Positions 37,980 to 50,275 of a stretch of 64,000 nucleotides of DNA are shown in pieces. The notes beneath the pieces are model-generated. The model did no database searches and was not told the origin of the DNA. It saw only the letters and a list, made by a program, of their open reading frames with translations. Where the stretch lies: the NCBI RefSeq assembly GCF_000768345.1, contig NZ_AVPS01000010.1:57567-121566 (forward strand), given 5' to 3'. This DNA comes from Lysobacter concretionis Ko07 = DSM 16239. Its GTDB lineage: Bacteria; Pseudomonadota; Gammaproteobacteria; Xanthomonadales; Xanthomonadaceae. Position 1 is the first letter of the stretch. Each line of letters opens with the position of its first letter. The position numbers and the translations under genes were made by a program.

Positions 37980-40379
37980 ATGCCCAACTATGCCGATTCA
38001 CCCGTCCCTGAACAGCTGCGCGTAGGCCAATGCACGGTCGATATTCCGTCGCGTGAGGTGCATGCGCCCGGCGCGCGTCGACCGCGCCGTATCACCCCCA
38101 AGTCGATGGGCGTGTTGCTGGCACTGGTCGCCAATGCCGACCGGGTGGTCAGCCGCGATGCGCTGCTGGCCAGTGTCTGGCCCGATACGCTGCCCGGCGA
38201 CGACGTCGTCACCCAGGCAGTGACCCAGTTGCGCAAGGCCTTTGGCGACGTCCGCGACGACCCCCAGTACATCGAAACCATTGCCAAGAGCGGCTACCGC
38301 CTGCTGGCCGAGGTGGAGTGGCTGGATGCCCCGCCGTCCGGGGAGGCGGTCGTGGAAGGCCGGGGCGATGGATCCGGACCGGATTCCCGTCGCGATGCCG
38401 CCACTCGCACTGCCACCGCCAGCGTCGAGAGCCGGCCGAGCGATCCCGCACCGGCAAGTGAACCGGCAAGTGAACCGGCAATCCACCAGCCCAAAGCGCT
38501 GCGGGGCGGCTGGAAATCCTTGCTCGGTGTGCTGGGCGTGGTGCTTCTGCTGGTAGCCACGCTGCTGTGGTGGGTGCGACCGCCGGCTCCCGTGCCGGTG
38601 CCCGCCGGATCTTCAGGCGCAGGCATAGCGATCTCGCCGGAGCGTTACCGGCTCAAGCCCCACCTGATCACCTCGGCGCCGGGGTTCGAGCTGGGCCCCA
38701 CGCTGAGTCCGGAAGGCGCCATGGTCGCCTACATGGCGATCCCGGAAGGGCAGCGGAACATCGCGATCATGGTCCAGACGACCACGCCGACCGCCGCGCG
38801 TCAGCTGACCCATCCCGCGGAAATGGCCGATGACGTGCGTCCCGAGTGGTCGCCGGACGGGCGCGAGATCGCGTTTTTGCGGGTTGTGCCAGGCAAGGAA
38901 TGCCATCTGCTGGTGATTCCCGCGAACGGCGGGCCCGAAAGGACGGCCGGCAGTTGCGATCCCGACAATCTGCCGGCCTTCGACTGGACCCCGGATGGGC
39001 GCGGCCTGGTTTTTGACGGTGCCGGTCCGAAGGGCAACCGGTCCGGGCTGCAGGTGCTGGATCTCGCCGCCGGCCGTGTGCACTCGATCGATTACCGCAC
39101 CAACCCGGATGACATCGACACCGCGCCGAGGTATTCGCCGGACGGGCAGTGGATCGTATTCGTGCGCAATTCGCCCCTGGGCGACTTCTGGCGCATCCCC
39201 GCCGGCGGAGGCCCGGCGGAACGGTTGACCCGGATGAATGCCGAGATCCGGGGCTGGGATTGGACGCCCAGTGGCAAGGCGTTGGTGTACGCCCGTCGCA
39301 GCGACAGCGTCAGCCGCCTGTACCGGTACGAACTGGGCACCAGCACGCATGTCGATCTGGGTGTCGAGGACGGCGAGCAGCCGGTAACGGCCCGGAACGT
39401 GCCGGCACTGGCCTATGTCCTGCGGCGTACGCGCTTCGGCATCTACCGGTTCGATCTGGGCAAGAACATGCCGGGCGAGCGCCTGTTTGCGTCATCCGGC
39501 CGCGACCGTCTGCCGGCGATCGCCCCGGATGGGCGCCAGCTGGTGTTCACTTCCGACCGCTCCGGCCCGTTCGCGCTCTGGTGGGCCGATGTCGACCAGC
39601 CCGGATCGTTGCGCCTGCTTGAAGGGGTCCAGCCGGAATCCCGTCACCTGCCGGCATGGTCGGCCGACAGCTCGCGGGTGCTGGTGATCGGCGCCACCGC
39701 CGCGAACGGACCGGAAGACCAGGGCGGCGTGTATGAGGTGATTCCGGCCAGTGGCCGCGTGACGCGCCTGTCGCTGCCGGTGCGCGACCCGCTCCAGGCG
39801 GTGTACCTGCCGGACCCCGACGGCCGGCAGGAACGCTTGCTGGTCCTGGCCGATGGAGGCGATGGGCGGCCGCGCCTGAGCCTGTTCCGGTCGGAGCGCG
39901 GGCAGACCTCGTACGCCGGGCCTGCGTTGGCGACCCTGGACGATGTGGCGCGGGTCCAGCTCGATGCGGAGCGCCAGCGGCTGTTGTTCGTCCGCACCGG
40001 GCAGCCCGGCCTGTGGCAGATCGATCTGCAGCTTGCTCCGGCCAGCCTGAAAGCGCTGGAGCTTGGCATCCCCCTGACACCGTGGCACCAGGCGTGGGCG
40101 GTGGCGCGCGACGGCGGGATCTACCGCACCCGGCGCACCCCCGGGTGCCCCGCCCTGCTGTCGTATCAACCCGCCCAGGAATCGACGGTAGGCTCGGCGC
40201 CCCTGTCGCCCGAGTCCCGCTGCCTCGACCCCGATCGCCGCGCGGCGACCACCGCGTTCAGCTTCGATCCGCGCGCGGAGCGCCTCTACATCACCCTGGC
40301 CGAGTACGACGGTGGCGACATCGGGTTTGCGAGCTTCGATCCGCTCCCTGAAGCGTCCTGGCCGAAAGTCAGCAAGTAG
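37980..40379 (+). CDS. CadC-like winged-helix regulator with membrane helix and beta-propeller (PD40) domain
   Basis: The 799-residue protein starts with an OmpR/PhoB-type winged helix (about 12-112, with VTQLRKAFGDVRDDPQYIET). A Pro/Ser-rich linker, containing a short ASEPASEPA repeat, leads to one membrane helix (181-199). The large periplasmic part has repeated WD40/TolB-like motifs such as WSPDGREIAFLR, YSPDGQWIVFVR and APDGRQLVFTS. This is the ToxR/CadC layout: a membrane-bound transcription factor sensing a periplasmic signal. The ATG at 37980 has no Shine-Dalgarno; GATAAT lies 12 bases upstream, so a leaderless transcript is possible. The neighbouring AraC regulator and TonB receptor are candidate targets. 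Confidence 0.9.
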   Translation: MPNYADSPVPEQLRVGQCTVDIPSREVHAPGARRPRRITPKSMGVLLALVANADRVVSRDALLASVWPDTLPGDDVVTQAVTQLRKAFGDVRDDPQYIETIAKSGYRLLAEVEWLDAPPSGEAVVEGRGDGSGPDSRRDAATRTATASVESRPSDPAPASEPASEPAIHQPKALRGGWKSLLGVLGVVLLLVATLLWWVRPPAPVPVPAGSSGAGIAISPERYRLKPHLITSAPGFELGPTLSPEGAMVAYMAIPEGQRNIAIMVQTTTPTAARQLTHPAEMADDVRPEWSPDGREIAFLRVVPGKECHLLVIPANGGPERTAGSCDPDNLPAFDWTPDGRGLVFDGAGPKGNRSGLQVLDLAAGRVHSIDYRTNPDDIDTAPRYSPDGQWIVFVRNSPLGDFWRIPAGGGPAERLTRMNAEIRGWDWTPSGKALVYARRSDSVSRLYRYELGTSTHVDLGVEDGEQPVTARNVPALAYVLRRTRFGIYRFDLGKNMPGERLFASSGRDRLPAIAPDGRQLVFTSDRSGPFALWWADVDQPGSLRLLEGVQPESRHLPAWSADSSRVLVIGATAANGPEDQGGVYEVIPASGRVTRLSLPVRDPLQAVYLPDPDGRQERLLVLADGGDGRPRLSLFRSERGQTSYAGPALATLDDVARVQLDAERQRLLFVRTGQPGLWQIDLQLAPASLKALELGIPLTPWHQAWAVARDGGIYRTRRTPGCPALLSYQPAQESTVGSAPLSPESRCLDPDRRAATTAFSFDPRAERLYITLAEYDGGDIGFASFDPLPEASWPKVSK

Positions 40380-40392
40380 TTGATTTGTAACG

Positions 40393-40416
40393 GATAAAGT
40401 CTTTCGTAACTTTATC
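40393..40416. promoter_or_regulatory. AT-rich palindrome upstream of the AraC gene
   Basis: GATAAAGT (40393-40400) and ACTTTATC (40409-40416) are perfect reverse complements with an 8-base spacer. They lie 105 bases before the AraC-family start in one of the most AT-rich strips of the window. It looks like an operator or a weak hairpin; there is no T-run to suggest a terminator. Confidence 0.5.
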
Positions 40417-40520
40417 TCCGCCAGAATCGGCAAAATTTCGGATGGGGTTTCGCAAATAGCTCAGGACTCTTCCGGCCGATTGGGCAAACATCCGCGCCTC
40501 TATCAGTACAGGGGTGCAGC

Positions 40521-41384
40521 ATGGACAACACGTTATGGGCCGATCGCGGCCAGCAATTGCCGGGGGAAGCATCAGAGACTGAACCCCAGGCCACGTGCGT
40601 GGGGGTGTCGCGATTGGGCAGCATGCAGGTGCCCGCCAATGCGTTCAGCGTATGGATGCAGCTGCGCGGCAGTTCCTGGGTGGAAGGCCGGGAGGGCAAG
40701 TTCCGCCTGCGCCGGGGCGACTGGATCGCGTTCGAGCGCGACTCGCGCCCCCACGTGCAGGCCGACCGCCATGGCGTCTGCATCGGCCTGACCCTGGGCG
40801 CGGATGCATTGCGCGCCGCTGGCGCATTGGCCGATCCGGGGCTGTATGCCGGTCGCGGAAAGATCGAGCTGCATGACGCCCGCATGGCATTGCGGTTGTG
40901 GCGCTCCTCCAGCACGCGCCTGTCGACCCTCGCCGGTGCCGACACCACCACCATCGTCGGCACGTTGCGTCCTCTGCTGTTGCAGCTGGCGGCGATCCAG
41001 GGCGAGATGACCGCCAACATCCCGCTGTGCCCCGGGCGCTCGCGCATGCGCAAGCGGCAGGTGTTCGGCCGCCTGCAGCGCGCGCGGATGTATCTCGACG
41101 GCAACCGCGACCGCGTGGTGCGCATCAGCGAACTGGCGGAACTGACCAGCTTCTCCAGCTGGTACTTCTCCAAGACCTTCCACAGCCTCTATGGCGAAAG
41201 CCCGCAGTCGGCATCGGCGCGGATGCGGCTGGAGCATGCCGCCGAGTTGTTGGGCAGCAGCCAGATGATGATCGGCGAAGTCGCCGCGGCGTGCGGCTTC
41301 GACAACTGCTGCAGCTTCGCGCGGGCATTCCGGGCGCGCTACCAGATGTCCGCGACCAGCTATCGGAAAAAGATGGCCCCCTGA
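40521..41384 (+). CDS. AraC family transcriptional regulator
   Basis: The 287-residue protein has a divergent N-terminal sensing half and a C-terminal AraC/XylS DNA-binding domain. Helix-turn-helix 1 is in VVRISELAELTSFSSWYFSK (about 198-217), HTH 2 in IGEVAAACGFDNCCSFARAF, and the family hallmark is FRARYQMSATSYRKK. The ligand is unknown. It lies 117 bases upstream of the TonB-dependent receptor gene on the same strand, so regulating that receptor is the simplest idea. Confidence 0.92.
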   Translation: MDNTLWADRGQQLPGEASETEPQATCVGVSRLGSMQVPANAFSVWMQLRGSSWVEGREGKFRLRRGDWIAFERDSRPHVQADRHGVCIGLTLGADALRAAGALADPGLYAGRGKIELHDARMALRLWRSSSTRLSTLAGADTTTIVGTLRPLLLQLAAIQGEMTANIPLCPGRSRMRKRQVFGRLQRARMYLDGNRDRVVRISELAELTSFSSWYFSKTFHSLYGESPQSASARMRLEHAAELLGSSQMMIGEVAAACGFDNCCSFARAFRARYQMSATSYRKKMAP

Positions 41385-41501
41385 TGGCTCAGGCCAGATT
41401 CGGCAAAGTCAGGCGGCGGTTGCAGCAAAGCAGCAGGCGCGCTTGGGACGTAGCGTTGACGGCGCGTTTAACACGCCCATAACGTTATTGGAGAGAGATA
41501 G

Positions 41502-44339
41502 ATGAATTACCGCAATTTGCGCCCCGCAATCCGACTCGGCCTGCTGCCGGCCGGCATTGCAGTGGCACTTGTACCGGCCATTGCCGGTGCTCAGGACGCC
41601 GCCCCGGCTTCCCAGGCCACCACTCTGGACCGCATCGAAGTCACTGGTTCGCGTATCCGCCAGGTCGACGTTGAAACCGCGCAGCCGGTGTTGCTGATTT
41701 CCCGCGAGGACATCGAGAACCAGGGCTTCAGCTCGGTTGCCGACATCCTGCAGAACATCTCCGCCGCCGGTTCCCCGGCGTTCAGCCGCTCCTCGCCGCT
41801 GACCGCCAACGCCGAAGCCGGTGGTTCCTACATCGACCTGCGCAACCTGGGCGCACAGCGCACCCTGGTGCTGGTCAACGGCAAGCGCCTGGGCATCAGC
41901 ACCGCCGGTTACCAGGACATCTCGACGATCCCGTCCGCGGTGGTCGAGCGCATTGAAGTGCTGAAGGACGGCGCCTCGTCGATCTACGGCTCCGACGCGA
42001 TGGCCGGCGTGATCAACATCATCACCCGCAGCAACTTCGACGGTGCGGAAGTCAACGCCTACTACGGCCAGTACAGCCAGGGCGACGGCACCATCCAGAA
42101 CTACGACTTCGTCACCGGCTTCGCCGGCGACCGTGGCTCGGTCACCATCGGTGCCGAGTACCACAAGGAAGACGAGGTCTGGGCCAAGGACCGCTGGTTC
42201 TCCAACGACAGCTACCCGCGCTACCCGCAGTACAGCCAGACGGTTGTCGGCCAGTGGGGCAACTGGCGTCCGACCGGCTCCACCGGTGCGTGGCAGGCCC
42301 CCAACCGTGGCGGCACCGCCATCGGTGCCGACCAGTTCCATCCGCAGCAGAACCCGGCCGATACCAGCAAGGCATCCGACCAGATGCACGTGCGCACCCC
42401 GCAGGAGCGTCGTTCGCTGTTCGCCAGCGCGAACTGGGACATCACCGACGACGTGCGCTTTGTCTCCGACATGGCGTACAACCAGCGTGATTCGTTCCGC
42501 CAGATCGCCGGTTACCCGACCCAGTCGACCGCGATCAACGCGCCGATGTCGCCCGACAGCGCGTTCAACCCGGTTCCCGGTACCCAGGTCAACTGGCGCC
42601 GTCGTGGCTGGGAGCAGCCGCGCACGACCCAGAGCGACCTGACCACCTGGCGCTTCACCGCGGCCATTGAAGGTTCGTTCCAGCTCGCCGACCGCTACTT
42701 CGATTGGGACGTTGGCACGCTGTTCAACGAGACCAACCTGCGCGTCGTCAACAACGGCAACTTCTTCATCCCGAACGTGCGCAAGGCCGTCGGCCCGTCG
42801 TTCACGAACGCGCAGGGCAAGGTGGTTTGCGGCGTCCCGGGCGCCGAGATTGCCGGCTGCGTGCCGTGGAACCCGTTTGCGGGCTTCGGCACCGGCGCGG
42901 TGGCCAACTCGCTGGACGACCCGAACGTCGTGAAGTACCTGTTCAAGGAAGAGCACGCACTGGGCGAGACCAAGACCACCAGCTACTTCGCCAACCTCGC
43001 AGGCTCGCTGTTCACCCTGCCGGCCGGCGACCTGGGCTTCGCGGTCGGTTACGAGACCCGTCGTGAGGAAGGTGGTTTCGCTCCCGATGCGATCGCGCAG
43101 TCGGGCGACTCGACCAACCTGGCGTCCGGCAACACCTACGGCCGCTACACGCTGGACGAGTTCTACGGCGAGTTGAGCATCCCGGTGCTGGCCGATGTGG
43201 CCTTCGCCAAGGAGCTGACCTTCAGCGTCGCCAGCCGTTACTCGGACTACGACACCTTTGGTGACACCACCAACAACAAGTTCGGCTTCAAGTGGCGTCC
43301 GATCGACGACCTGCTGGTCCGTGGTACCTGGTCCGAGGGCTTCCGTGCGCCGACGATCTCGAACCTGTACGGCGGCGGTTCGCAGACCTTCACCACCGGC
43401 TTCCGTGACCCGTGCGACTCGGTATACGGCAACGCTGCCGGCAGCGCCCGCTGCCTGAAGGACGTGGCCGCCGGCTACCGCCAGCTGCAGCAGGGCTTCG
43501 TGCCGACCACGGCGCCTGGCATGCAGACCCCGGTGCCGTTCATGAGCGGTTCCAACATCAACCTGCAGCCGGAGACCTCGGAGTCCAAGACCCTTGGCTT
43601 CGTGTACTCCCCGAGCTACGTGCAGGGCCTGACCGTCGGTATCGACTGGTGGAACATCACCATCGAGAACACGATGGTCTCCGACAGCCCGAACGCGATG
43701 CTGAGCGACTGCTATGTCGCCCTCATCGAATCGCGTTGCGCCGGTTTCAAGCGTGATCCGGTCACGGGGATCGTCAACGAGTTGACCTACGGCCTGCGCA
43801 ACGCCGGTTATGTCGAGACCGAAGGCTTCGACGTCGACCTCAGCTACCGCATGGACACCGACTACGGCCGCTTCGGCCTGAACTGGCAGACCACCTACGT
43901 CAGCAAGCTGGTGTCCAAGTCCACCAACGACGTCGGTACGCCGGAAGCGGTGAGCAACGGGTTCAGCGGCAACTTCCGCATCCGTTCCAACGCCAACCTG
44001 AACTGGAGCAAGGGTGACTTTGCCGCAAACTGGGGCGTGCGTTACTCCTCCGGCGTGAAGGAAGAGTGCTCGTTTGATGAGCGTTGCACCTATCCGAACT
44101 ACGCAGCTCCGGACACCCAGGGCACGATCGTTCCGATGAACCGTATCGGCGCGAACACCTTCCACGACGTCCAGGTTTCCTGGAAGGCGCCGTGGAATGG
44201 CAAGGTCTCCGTGGGTGCGAACAACGTGTTCGGTCACTATGCGGCGCCGGAGTACGACCAGCCGAATGCGAACTACTCGTACTACGGTGGTCATGACATC
44301 GGCCGCTTCGTGTACATGAAGTACCAGCAGAACTTCTGA
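41502..44339 (+). CDS. TonB-dependent outer membrane receptor
   Basis: The 945-residue protein has a signal peptide (cleavage near residue 30, GAQD), a TonB-box-like [12 protein letters not shown], a plug domain ([16 protein letters not shown] near residue 113; [20 protein letters not shown] near 147) and a 22-strand-type barrel ending in Phe. The family takes up large or scarce substrates using proton-motive force through TonB/ExbBD. It resembles the peptide- or sugar-type receptors that are expanded in xanthomonads; the substrate cannot be assigned. GGAGAGAGATAG precedes the ATG. It ends at an intrinsic terminator and sits under two adjacent regulators. Confidence 0.95.
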   Translation: MNYRNLRPAIRLGLLPAGIAVALVPAIAGAQDAAPASQATTLDRIEVTGSRIRQVDVETAQPVLLISREDIENQGFSSVADILQNISAAGSPAFSRSSPLTANAEAGGSYIDLRNLGAQRTLVLVNGKRLGISTAGYQDISTIPSAVVERIEVLKDGASSIYGSDAMAGVINIITRSNFDGAEVNAYYGQYSQGDGTIQNYDFVTGFAGDRGSVTIGAEYHKEDEVWAKDRWFSNDSYPRYPQYSQTVVGQWGNWRPTGSTGAWQAPNRGGTAIGADQFHPQQNPADTSKASDQMHVRTPQERRSLFASANWDITDDVRFVSDMAYNQRDSFRQIAGYPTQSTAINAPMSPDSAFNPVPGTQVNWRRRGWEQPRTTQSDLTTWRFTAAIEGSFQLADRYFDWDVGTLFNETNLRVVNNGNFFIPNVRKAVGPSFTNAQGKVVCGVPGAEIAGCVPWNPFAGFGTGAVANSLDDPNVVKYLFKEEHALGETKTTSYFANLAGSLFTLPAGDLGFAVGYETRREEGGFAPDAIAQSGDSTNLASGNTYGRYTLDEFYGELSIPVLADVAFAKELTFSVASRYSDYDTFGDTTNNKFGFKWRPIDDLLVRGTWSEGFRAPTISNLYGGGSQTFTTGFRDPCDSVYGNAAGSARCLKDVAAGYRQLQQGFVPTTAPGMQTPVPFMSGSNINLQPETSESKTLGFVYSPSYVQGLTVGIDWWNITIENTMVSDSPNAMLSDCYVALIESRCAGFKRDPVTGIVNELTYGLRNAGYVETEGFDVDLSYRMDTDYGRFGLNWQTTYVSKLVSKSTNDVGTPEAVSNGFSGNFRIRSNANLNWSKGDFAANWGVRYSSGVKEECSFDERCTYPNYAAPDTQGTIVPMNRIGANTFHDVQVSWKAPWNGKVSVGANNVFGHYAAPEYDQPNANYSYYGGHDIGRFVYMKYQQNF

Positions 44340-44370
44340 TCGATCCGTCGATTGGTTGAGCAGTAAACAA

Positions 44371-44400
44371 GGCGGCCCCGGAAACGGGGCCGCTTTTTTA
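44371..44400 (+). terminator. Intrinsic terminator of the TonB receptor gene
   Basis: GCGGCCCCG, a GAAA loop and CGGGGCCGC followed by TTTTTTA form a strong rho-independent terminator. Confidence 0.95.
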
Positions 44401-44537
44401 TTGCGGGATTGTTTGGCGACATGGCTGGGCAAGCCGGTTCGAGGGCACTTTCCATTCCCTTTGCCGGCCAGCGCAGCCGCAGCGGGCGCCGTCTCCCATC
44501 GTGGATCCGCCAGTGCAGAACCTGGGTGTCGGGCATG

Positions 44538-44562
44538 AAAAAGCCGCCCGGAGGCGGCTTTC
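44538..44562 (-). terminator. Intrinsic terminator of ppa
   Basis: On the minus strand AAAGCCGCC, a short TCC loop and GGGCGGCTTTTTC follow the ppa stop at about 25 bases. Confidence 0.9.
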
Positions 44563-44585
44563 TGGGTGATGCGGATGGCCTGGGC

Positions 44586-45134
44586 TCAGGCCTGTTTCTG
44601 GTTCTCCTCGGCCGCATGGCGCTTCATCGCGTCCAGCAGCAAGGCCTTGGCCTCGTCGGCACCGCCCCAGCCGTCGAGCTTGACCCACTTGCCCTTCTCC
44701 AGGTCCTTGTAGTGCTCGAAGAAGTGGCCGATGCGCTCGCACCAGTGCGGGCTGACCTGGTCGATGTCGTGGATGTGGGCGTAGCCGGCGAACACCTTCT
44801 CGACCGGAACCGCGAGGATCTTCTCGTCGCTGCCGGCTTCATCGCTCATCTTCAGCACGCCGACCGGGCGGCAGCGGATCACCGAACCGGGGATCAGCGG
44901 CAGCGGCAGGATCACCATCACGTCGGCCGGATCGCCGTCGCCGCACAGGGTGCGCGGGACGTAGCCGTAGTTGCAGGGGTAGCGCATCGGGGTGGACAGG
45001 ATGCGGTCGACGAAGATCGCGCCGGACTCCTTGTCGACCTCGTACTTCACCGGTTCGGCATCCTTCGGGATTTCGATGATGACGTTGATTTCTTCCGGCG
45101 GGTTCTTGCCGGTGGTGACGTGGTCCAGGCCCAT
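44586..45134 (-). CDS. ppa: Inorganic pyrophosphatase (family I)
   Basis: The 182-residue cytoplasmic enzyme hydrolyses PPi to two phosphates, pulling biosynthetic reactions forward. The family I signature is present: YPCNYGYVPRTLCGDGDPAD near residue 52 with the catalytic Asp set, and the DEKILAVP strand. Length is typical of the hexameric bacterial type. It lies near hppA and pfp, two other PPi-using genes, so the cell has three alternative fates for PPi encoded within 7 kb. Confidence 0.97.
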   Translation of the reverse strand: MGLDHVTTGKNPPEEINVIIEIPKDAEPVKYEVDKESGAIFVDRILSTPMRYPCNYGYVPRTLCGDGDPADVMVILPLPLIPGSVIRCRPVGVLKMSDEAGSDEKILAVPVEKVFAGYAHIHDIDQVSPHWCERIGHFFEHYKDLEKGKWVKLDGWGGADEAKALLLDAMKRHAAEENQKQA

Positions 45135-45294
45135 GGTTGCTCCGAAGTGGGGTGGGGCGCGCCGGACGGCGGCCGTGAAAGCCGGCCATTTTACCCTCCC
45201 GGCTGCTGCGGCGCAGCATCGGAGGCGATCGAAGCCACCCGCCAGCGCCCGGACGGGGCTGGCGGCGGTTGTCGTCGGCCGGTGCGCGGCCGGC

Positions 45295-46494
45295 TCAGAA
45301 CTTGATCGACGCCCTCAGATAGAAGTCGTCATCGACGCGGGCGCGCCGGGCGGTGGCGGGGATCTCGATCTCCTTGCGCTCGCGGATGCGCGCCTCGAAC
45401 GACAGCTTCGGGTTGACCCGCCACTGGTAGCGGATTTCGGCGAGGGCGTCGTTGGGCCGGAAGTCGGGCGAGATCAGCCAGCCGGCACCGGCGCGGCCAT
45501 AGGCCACGCCCAGGTGATGCCCCGGCGCGATGTCGTACAGGCTGGCCTGCAGTTGCCACGCCAGTCCGTCGCTGTCGCCGCGCTGGCCGGTGCCCAGGAC
45601 GGCGGAGGCCGGCGTGTTGAGCGCGTAACCGACTTCGGCGCCGGCGACCAGGCGCAGGCCGTCATCGTGGATCGGCCAGGTGCCGGCGACCCGCGCATCG
45701 ATGGCCAGGTAGTCCTCGCGCGAGGCGTTCGCCGTGCCCTGGTCGGCCAGGCTCGCCGGCATCCAGGTCAGCGACAGCATGCGGTGGTCGACCGGGCCCA
45801 GGCGCTGGTTGTTTTCCAGCCCGAGGAACAGGGATGTGCGGCTGTCGGAGTCGCTGAAATCCAGCGGCGAGCGGGCCACGCCGCCGCTGCCGCGGCGATG
45901 CCGGTACTGGGCGATCACGTGCCCTCGCCAGTCGTTGGCGACCGGCAGGTCCAGGTGCACGCCGTCGGTCCAGTTGACGTCGATGTTGGGGCTGTCGTTG
46001 CGGTCCAGCCCCTTGGAGGCCACGCCGGGAACCGCGAAGCCGGTCTGGAAGCGGCCGATCCGCACGCGCATGCCGTCGCTGGGCGCGCTGTAACCGAGGT
46101 AGGCCTCGTCGAGGGTGACGTCGCCGAACTCGGTGCCGACGTTGGTGGGCGCGTAGCCCCGCAGGTAGATGTCGGTCCCGTCCTGCTCGCTGCTGAAGCG
46201 GCCGGCGGCGCGGGTGCGGAACGTCCAGTTCCCGGCGAAGCCCCGTTGCAGCGCGACCCGCAGGCGTGCGTTGAAGGCGTCGTCATCGGACTGGCTGCCA
46301 TCGCGGGCGGTGCGCTCGCTGGCGAAGTAGCCGCCGCGCAGGTCGCCGCTGAACTTCCAGGCGGAATCGGCGTCCTGTGCCATCGCGACCGGGGCCGTCA
46401 TCGCCAGCAGGAGGGTGGCAAGCACGGTCCTGGCGGCAGGGCGGGAGCCGGCGGGGCGGGCGGTAAAAATGGAATCGAGCGGGTGCATGGACAT
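45295..46494 (-). CDS. Porin-like outer membrane beta-barrel protein
   Basis: The 399-residue product has an extended signal peptide (cleavage at AMA, about residue 39) and alternating amphipathic strands throughout, with YLGYSAPSDGMRVRIGRFQT near residue 130, and it ends in Phe (ASIKF), as outer membrane barrels do. It resembles general or phosphate-selective-type porins but I cannot name a substrate. The start may be 46494 or 46488. It sits between ppa and hppA on the same strand; spacing (160 and 210 bases) argues for separate transcripts. Confidence 0.8.
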   Translation of the reverse strand: MSMHPLDSIFTARPAGSRPAARTVLATLLLAMTAPVAMAQDADSAWKFSGDLRGGYFASERTARDGSQSDDDAFNARLRVALQRGFAGNWTFRTRAAGRFSSEQDGTDIYLRGYAPTNVGTEFGDVTLDEAYLGYSAPSDGMRVRIGRFQTGFAVPGVASKGLDRNDSPNIDVNWTDGVHLDLPVANDWRGHVIAQYRHRRGSGGVARSPLDFSDSDSRTSLFLGLENNQRLGPVDHRMLSLTWMPASLADQGTANASREDYLAIDARVAGTWPIHDDGLRLVAGAEVGYALNTPASAVLGTGQRGDSDGLAWQLQASLYDIAPGHHLGVAYGRAGAGWLISPDFRPNDALAEIRYQWRVNPKLSFEARIRERKEIEIPATARRARVDDDFYLRASIKF

Positions 46495-46625
46495 CGCAGG
46501 GTCACCTGACCGGGAAGAGGGAGGGCCGGTGCGGCAAGGATAAGTGGGCCCGGTTCCGACGGCTTGATCCTTGTCAATTGGAGCCGTTTCCCGCCGCCCG
46601 TCTGCGCTTGACGAGGTCCCACAAG

Positions 46626-46656
46626 CCGACAGCCCCGCGAGGTGCGGGGCTGTCGG
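46626..46656. terminator. Strong hairpin between hppA and the porin gene
   Basis: A perfect 13-base stem (CCGACAGCCCCGC at 46626-46638, its complement at 46644-46656) with a 5-base loop lies 49 bases past the hppA stop. There is no U-run on either strand, so it may protect RNA ends or aid Rho-dependent termination. Confidence 0.55.
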
Positions 46657-46704
46657 GTGTGGACGGTGGGGCGACTTCGGGCGCCGTGAGGAAACCGCTT
46701 CGCC

Positions 46705-48732
<2,028 letters not shown>

Positions 48733-48930
48733 GGACCCCTCCCCTTAGAGTGGACGACTTGGAATTTCGGATTACCTGCTTCGAGTTGTGGTTGCCGGCC
48801 AGACGGTGCGAGCCGGCAACGCGACGACTATGGCATAGGACGCCGCGGCACCGTAGCGCCCGGCAGCTTCGCCCGCGATCGGTTCGCCCACGCATTCCCC
48901 GCGCCGGCGGGAAGCGCGCGCAGCGGTTTT

Positions 48931-49261
48931 GCAGGAGCGACATGAGTCGCGAAACTACAAATGATGGGGACGATGCACAGGTCGCGACTCACGTCGCTCC
49001 TACACATGCGGGACGGCGGCGTGGAGACTTGCGGGAGCCGTGTTGTCGTAGGAGCCAACATGAGTCGCGAAACCGCGAATGCTGGACACGATGGTCAAGT
49101 CGCGACTGACGTCGGTCCTATCTATCAGGGCGAGGCCACGTGCCTCGCGTGCTTGTGCAGTGCCGTTGTCCCACGGGGACGTCCTTCGGTCGTAGGGACT
49201 CAGCTGCGAACTTGCGAAGGTTGGATGTGATGGTCAGGTCGCGACTGACGCGGCTCCTACC
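48931..49261. repeat. Tandem array of three REP pairs (BIME-like)
   Basis: Three successive units each pair a GGAGC-type plus arm (48931, 49047, and a decayed one near 49191) with a GTCGCGAC minus arm (48981-49003, 49099-49121, 49239-49261). The spacers share GGACACGATGG-like sequence. The first two would fold into long hairpins. The array fills most of the 585-base gap between hppA and the next gene; nothing else is seen there. Confidence 0.88.
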
Positions 49262-49317
49262 GACGGGGTTCAGTCGCCCCGTGCGAGGCTTTCGCCATTC
49301 GTCCCCCGGGAGTTCCC

Positions 49318-49827
49318 ATGCGCCTGATGCCCTTGCTGATCGCCATTGCCGCGCTGCCGGCCACAGCGTTCGCCGCCGAATCGAAGCCTGAGATCGACCG
49401 CGCGCCAGCGGCCCCGCAGGCCGTCGGCGCGGCTCACACGCTGCGCACGATTCCGGAGGCCTGCGCCCGTCTGGAAGGCGTGTTTACCGGCGTCGCCGCC
49501 GACCCGTATCAATTCGCGGTGGTCCGCACCAGCCCGACGTGCCAGCCGCGCGCCCGGTTCGTCGATGCCGCCAAGGTGAAACCTTCCGGGGCGGGAGGCT
49601 GGGTGCTCAATGATCTGATCCGCGTCCCCAATGCGGGCTGCGCATCGCAACTGGCCGTCGTGCAGGTGTGGCGAAAGCCGGGCCAGGCCGATCCGCCGAA
49701 GCTCGATGCGCAGGGCCGTGCGCGGATCTATCTGGACGATTCCAAGCGGGCCAAGAGCGCCGACCCGCTGTCGGCGGTGACGGTGTTTTCCGCCGCGATG
49801 GCGGTCGAGGGAAAGCCCTGCAACTGA
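49318..49827 (+). CDS. Small exported protein of unknown function
   Basis: The 169-residue product has a signal peptide (cleavage at AFA, residue 19) and no membrane segment. Four Cys residues (EACARLEGV, SPTCQPRA, NAGCASQL and the second-last residue) could form two disulfides. I recognise no named domain. GGGAG lies 6 bases before the ATG. It is isolated between the REP array and a hairpin cluster. Confidence 0.72.
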   Translation: MRLMPLLIAIAALPATAFAAESKPEIDRAPAAPQAVGAAHTLRTIPEACARLEGVFTGVAADPYQFAVVRTSPTCQPRARFVDAAKVKPSGAGGWVLNDLIRVPNAGCASQLAVVQVWRKPGQADPPKLDAQGRARIYLDDSKRAKSADPLSAVTVFSAAMAVEGKPCN

Positions 49828-50275
49828 TGCAGAGGCCCGCGCGCGCAACGCTCACCCATGACGGCCGTAGGACTCAATAAGCGCAGCGCATTGCGCCGCC
49901 GGAGTGATCGACCGCCGCGGAATCATCGACTGCCGGGTGACGTGCCATTGCAGGCGAGGCGCGTGACCGGACGCGTGTCGGACCGGCGCATTGTCAATGC
50001 GCCTTACGTGAGACACCAGGCTGATGCGAACGTCATGACGCGCTGGGGTGACTGGTTGTCGGGTGGCTACGCCGAAGCAGCGTCTTGATCCAGTCGCAAG
50101 CGGTGGAGCATCCCGGGGGAGGCGTGGTGTGGGGTGGTTGCGGGAAAGCAGGCCATGGATGGCCTGCGGCCCCGAGTCAGGGCAGGACGCCCTGACCGAG
50201 GGGTGTAGCAACTACCCCGCACCGCGGCTCCCGAGCGCGACAATTACGCCGGTGGCCTGGGTCGCCGAACCCAGC
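49828..50275. other. Gene-free interval with three consecutive hairpins
   Basis: No gene is convincing in these 448 bases. Near pfp they hold three adjacent stems: GCAGGCC/GGCCTGC (50148-50167), GTCAGGGC/GCCCTGAC (50176-50196) and GGGGT/ACCCC (50200-50218). None has a T-run. Confidence 0.65.

Noticed and set aside
48925..49262. Possible CRISPR array
   Set aside because: The repeats are palindromic REP arms with similar, not unique, spacers, irregular spacing and no cas genes.
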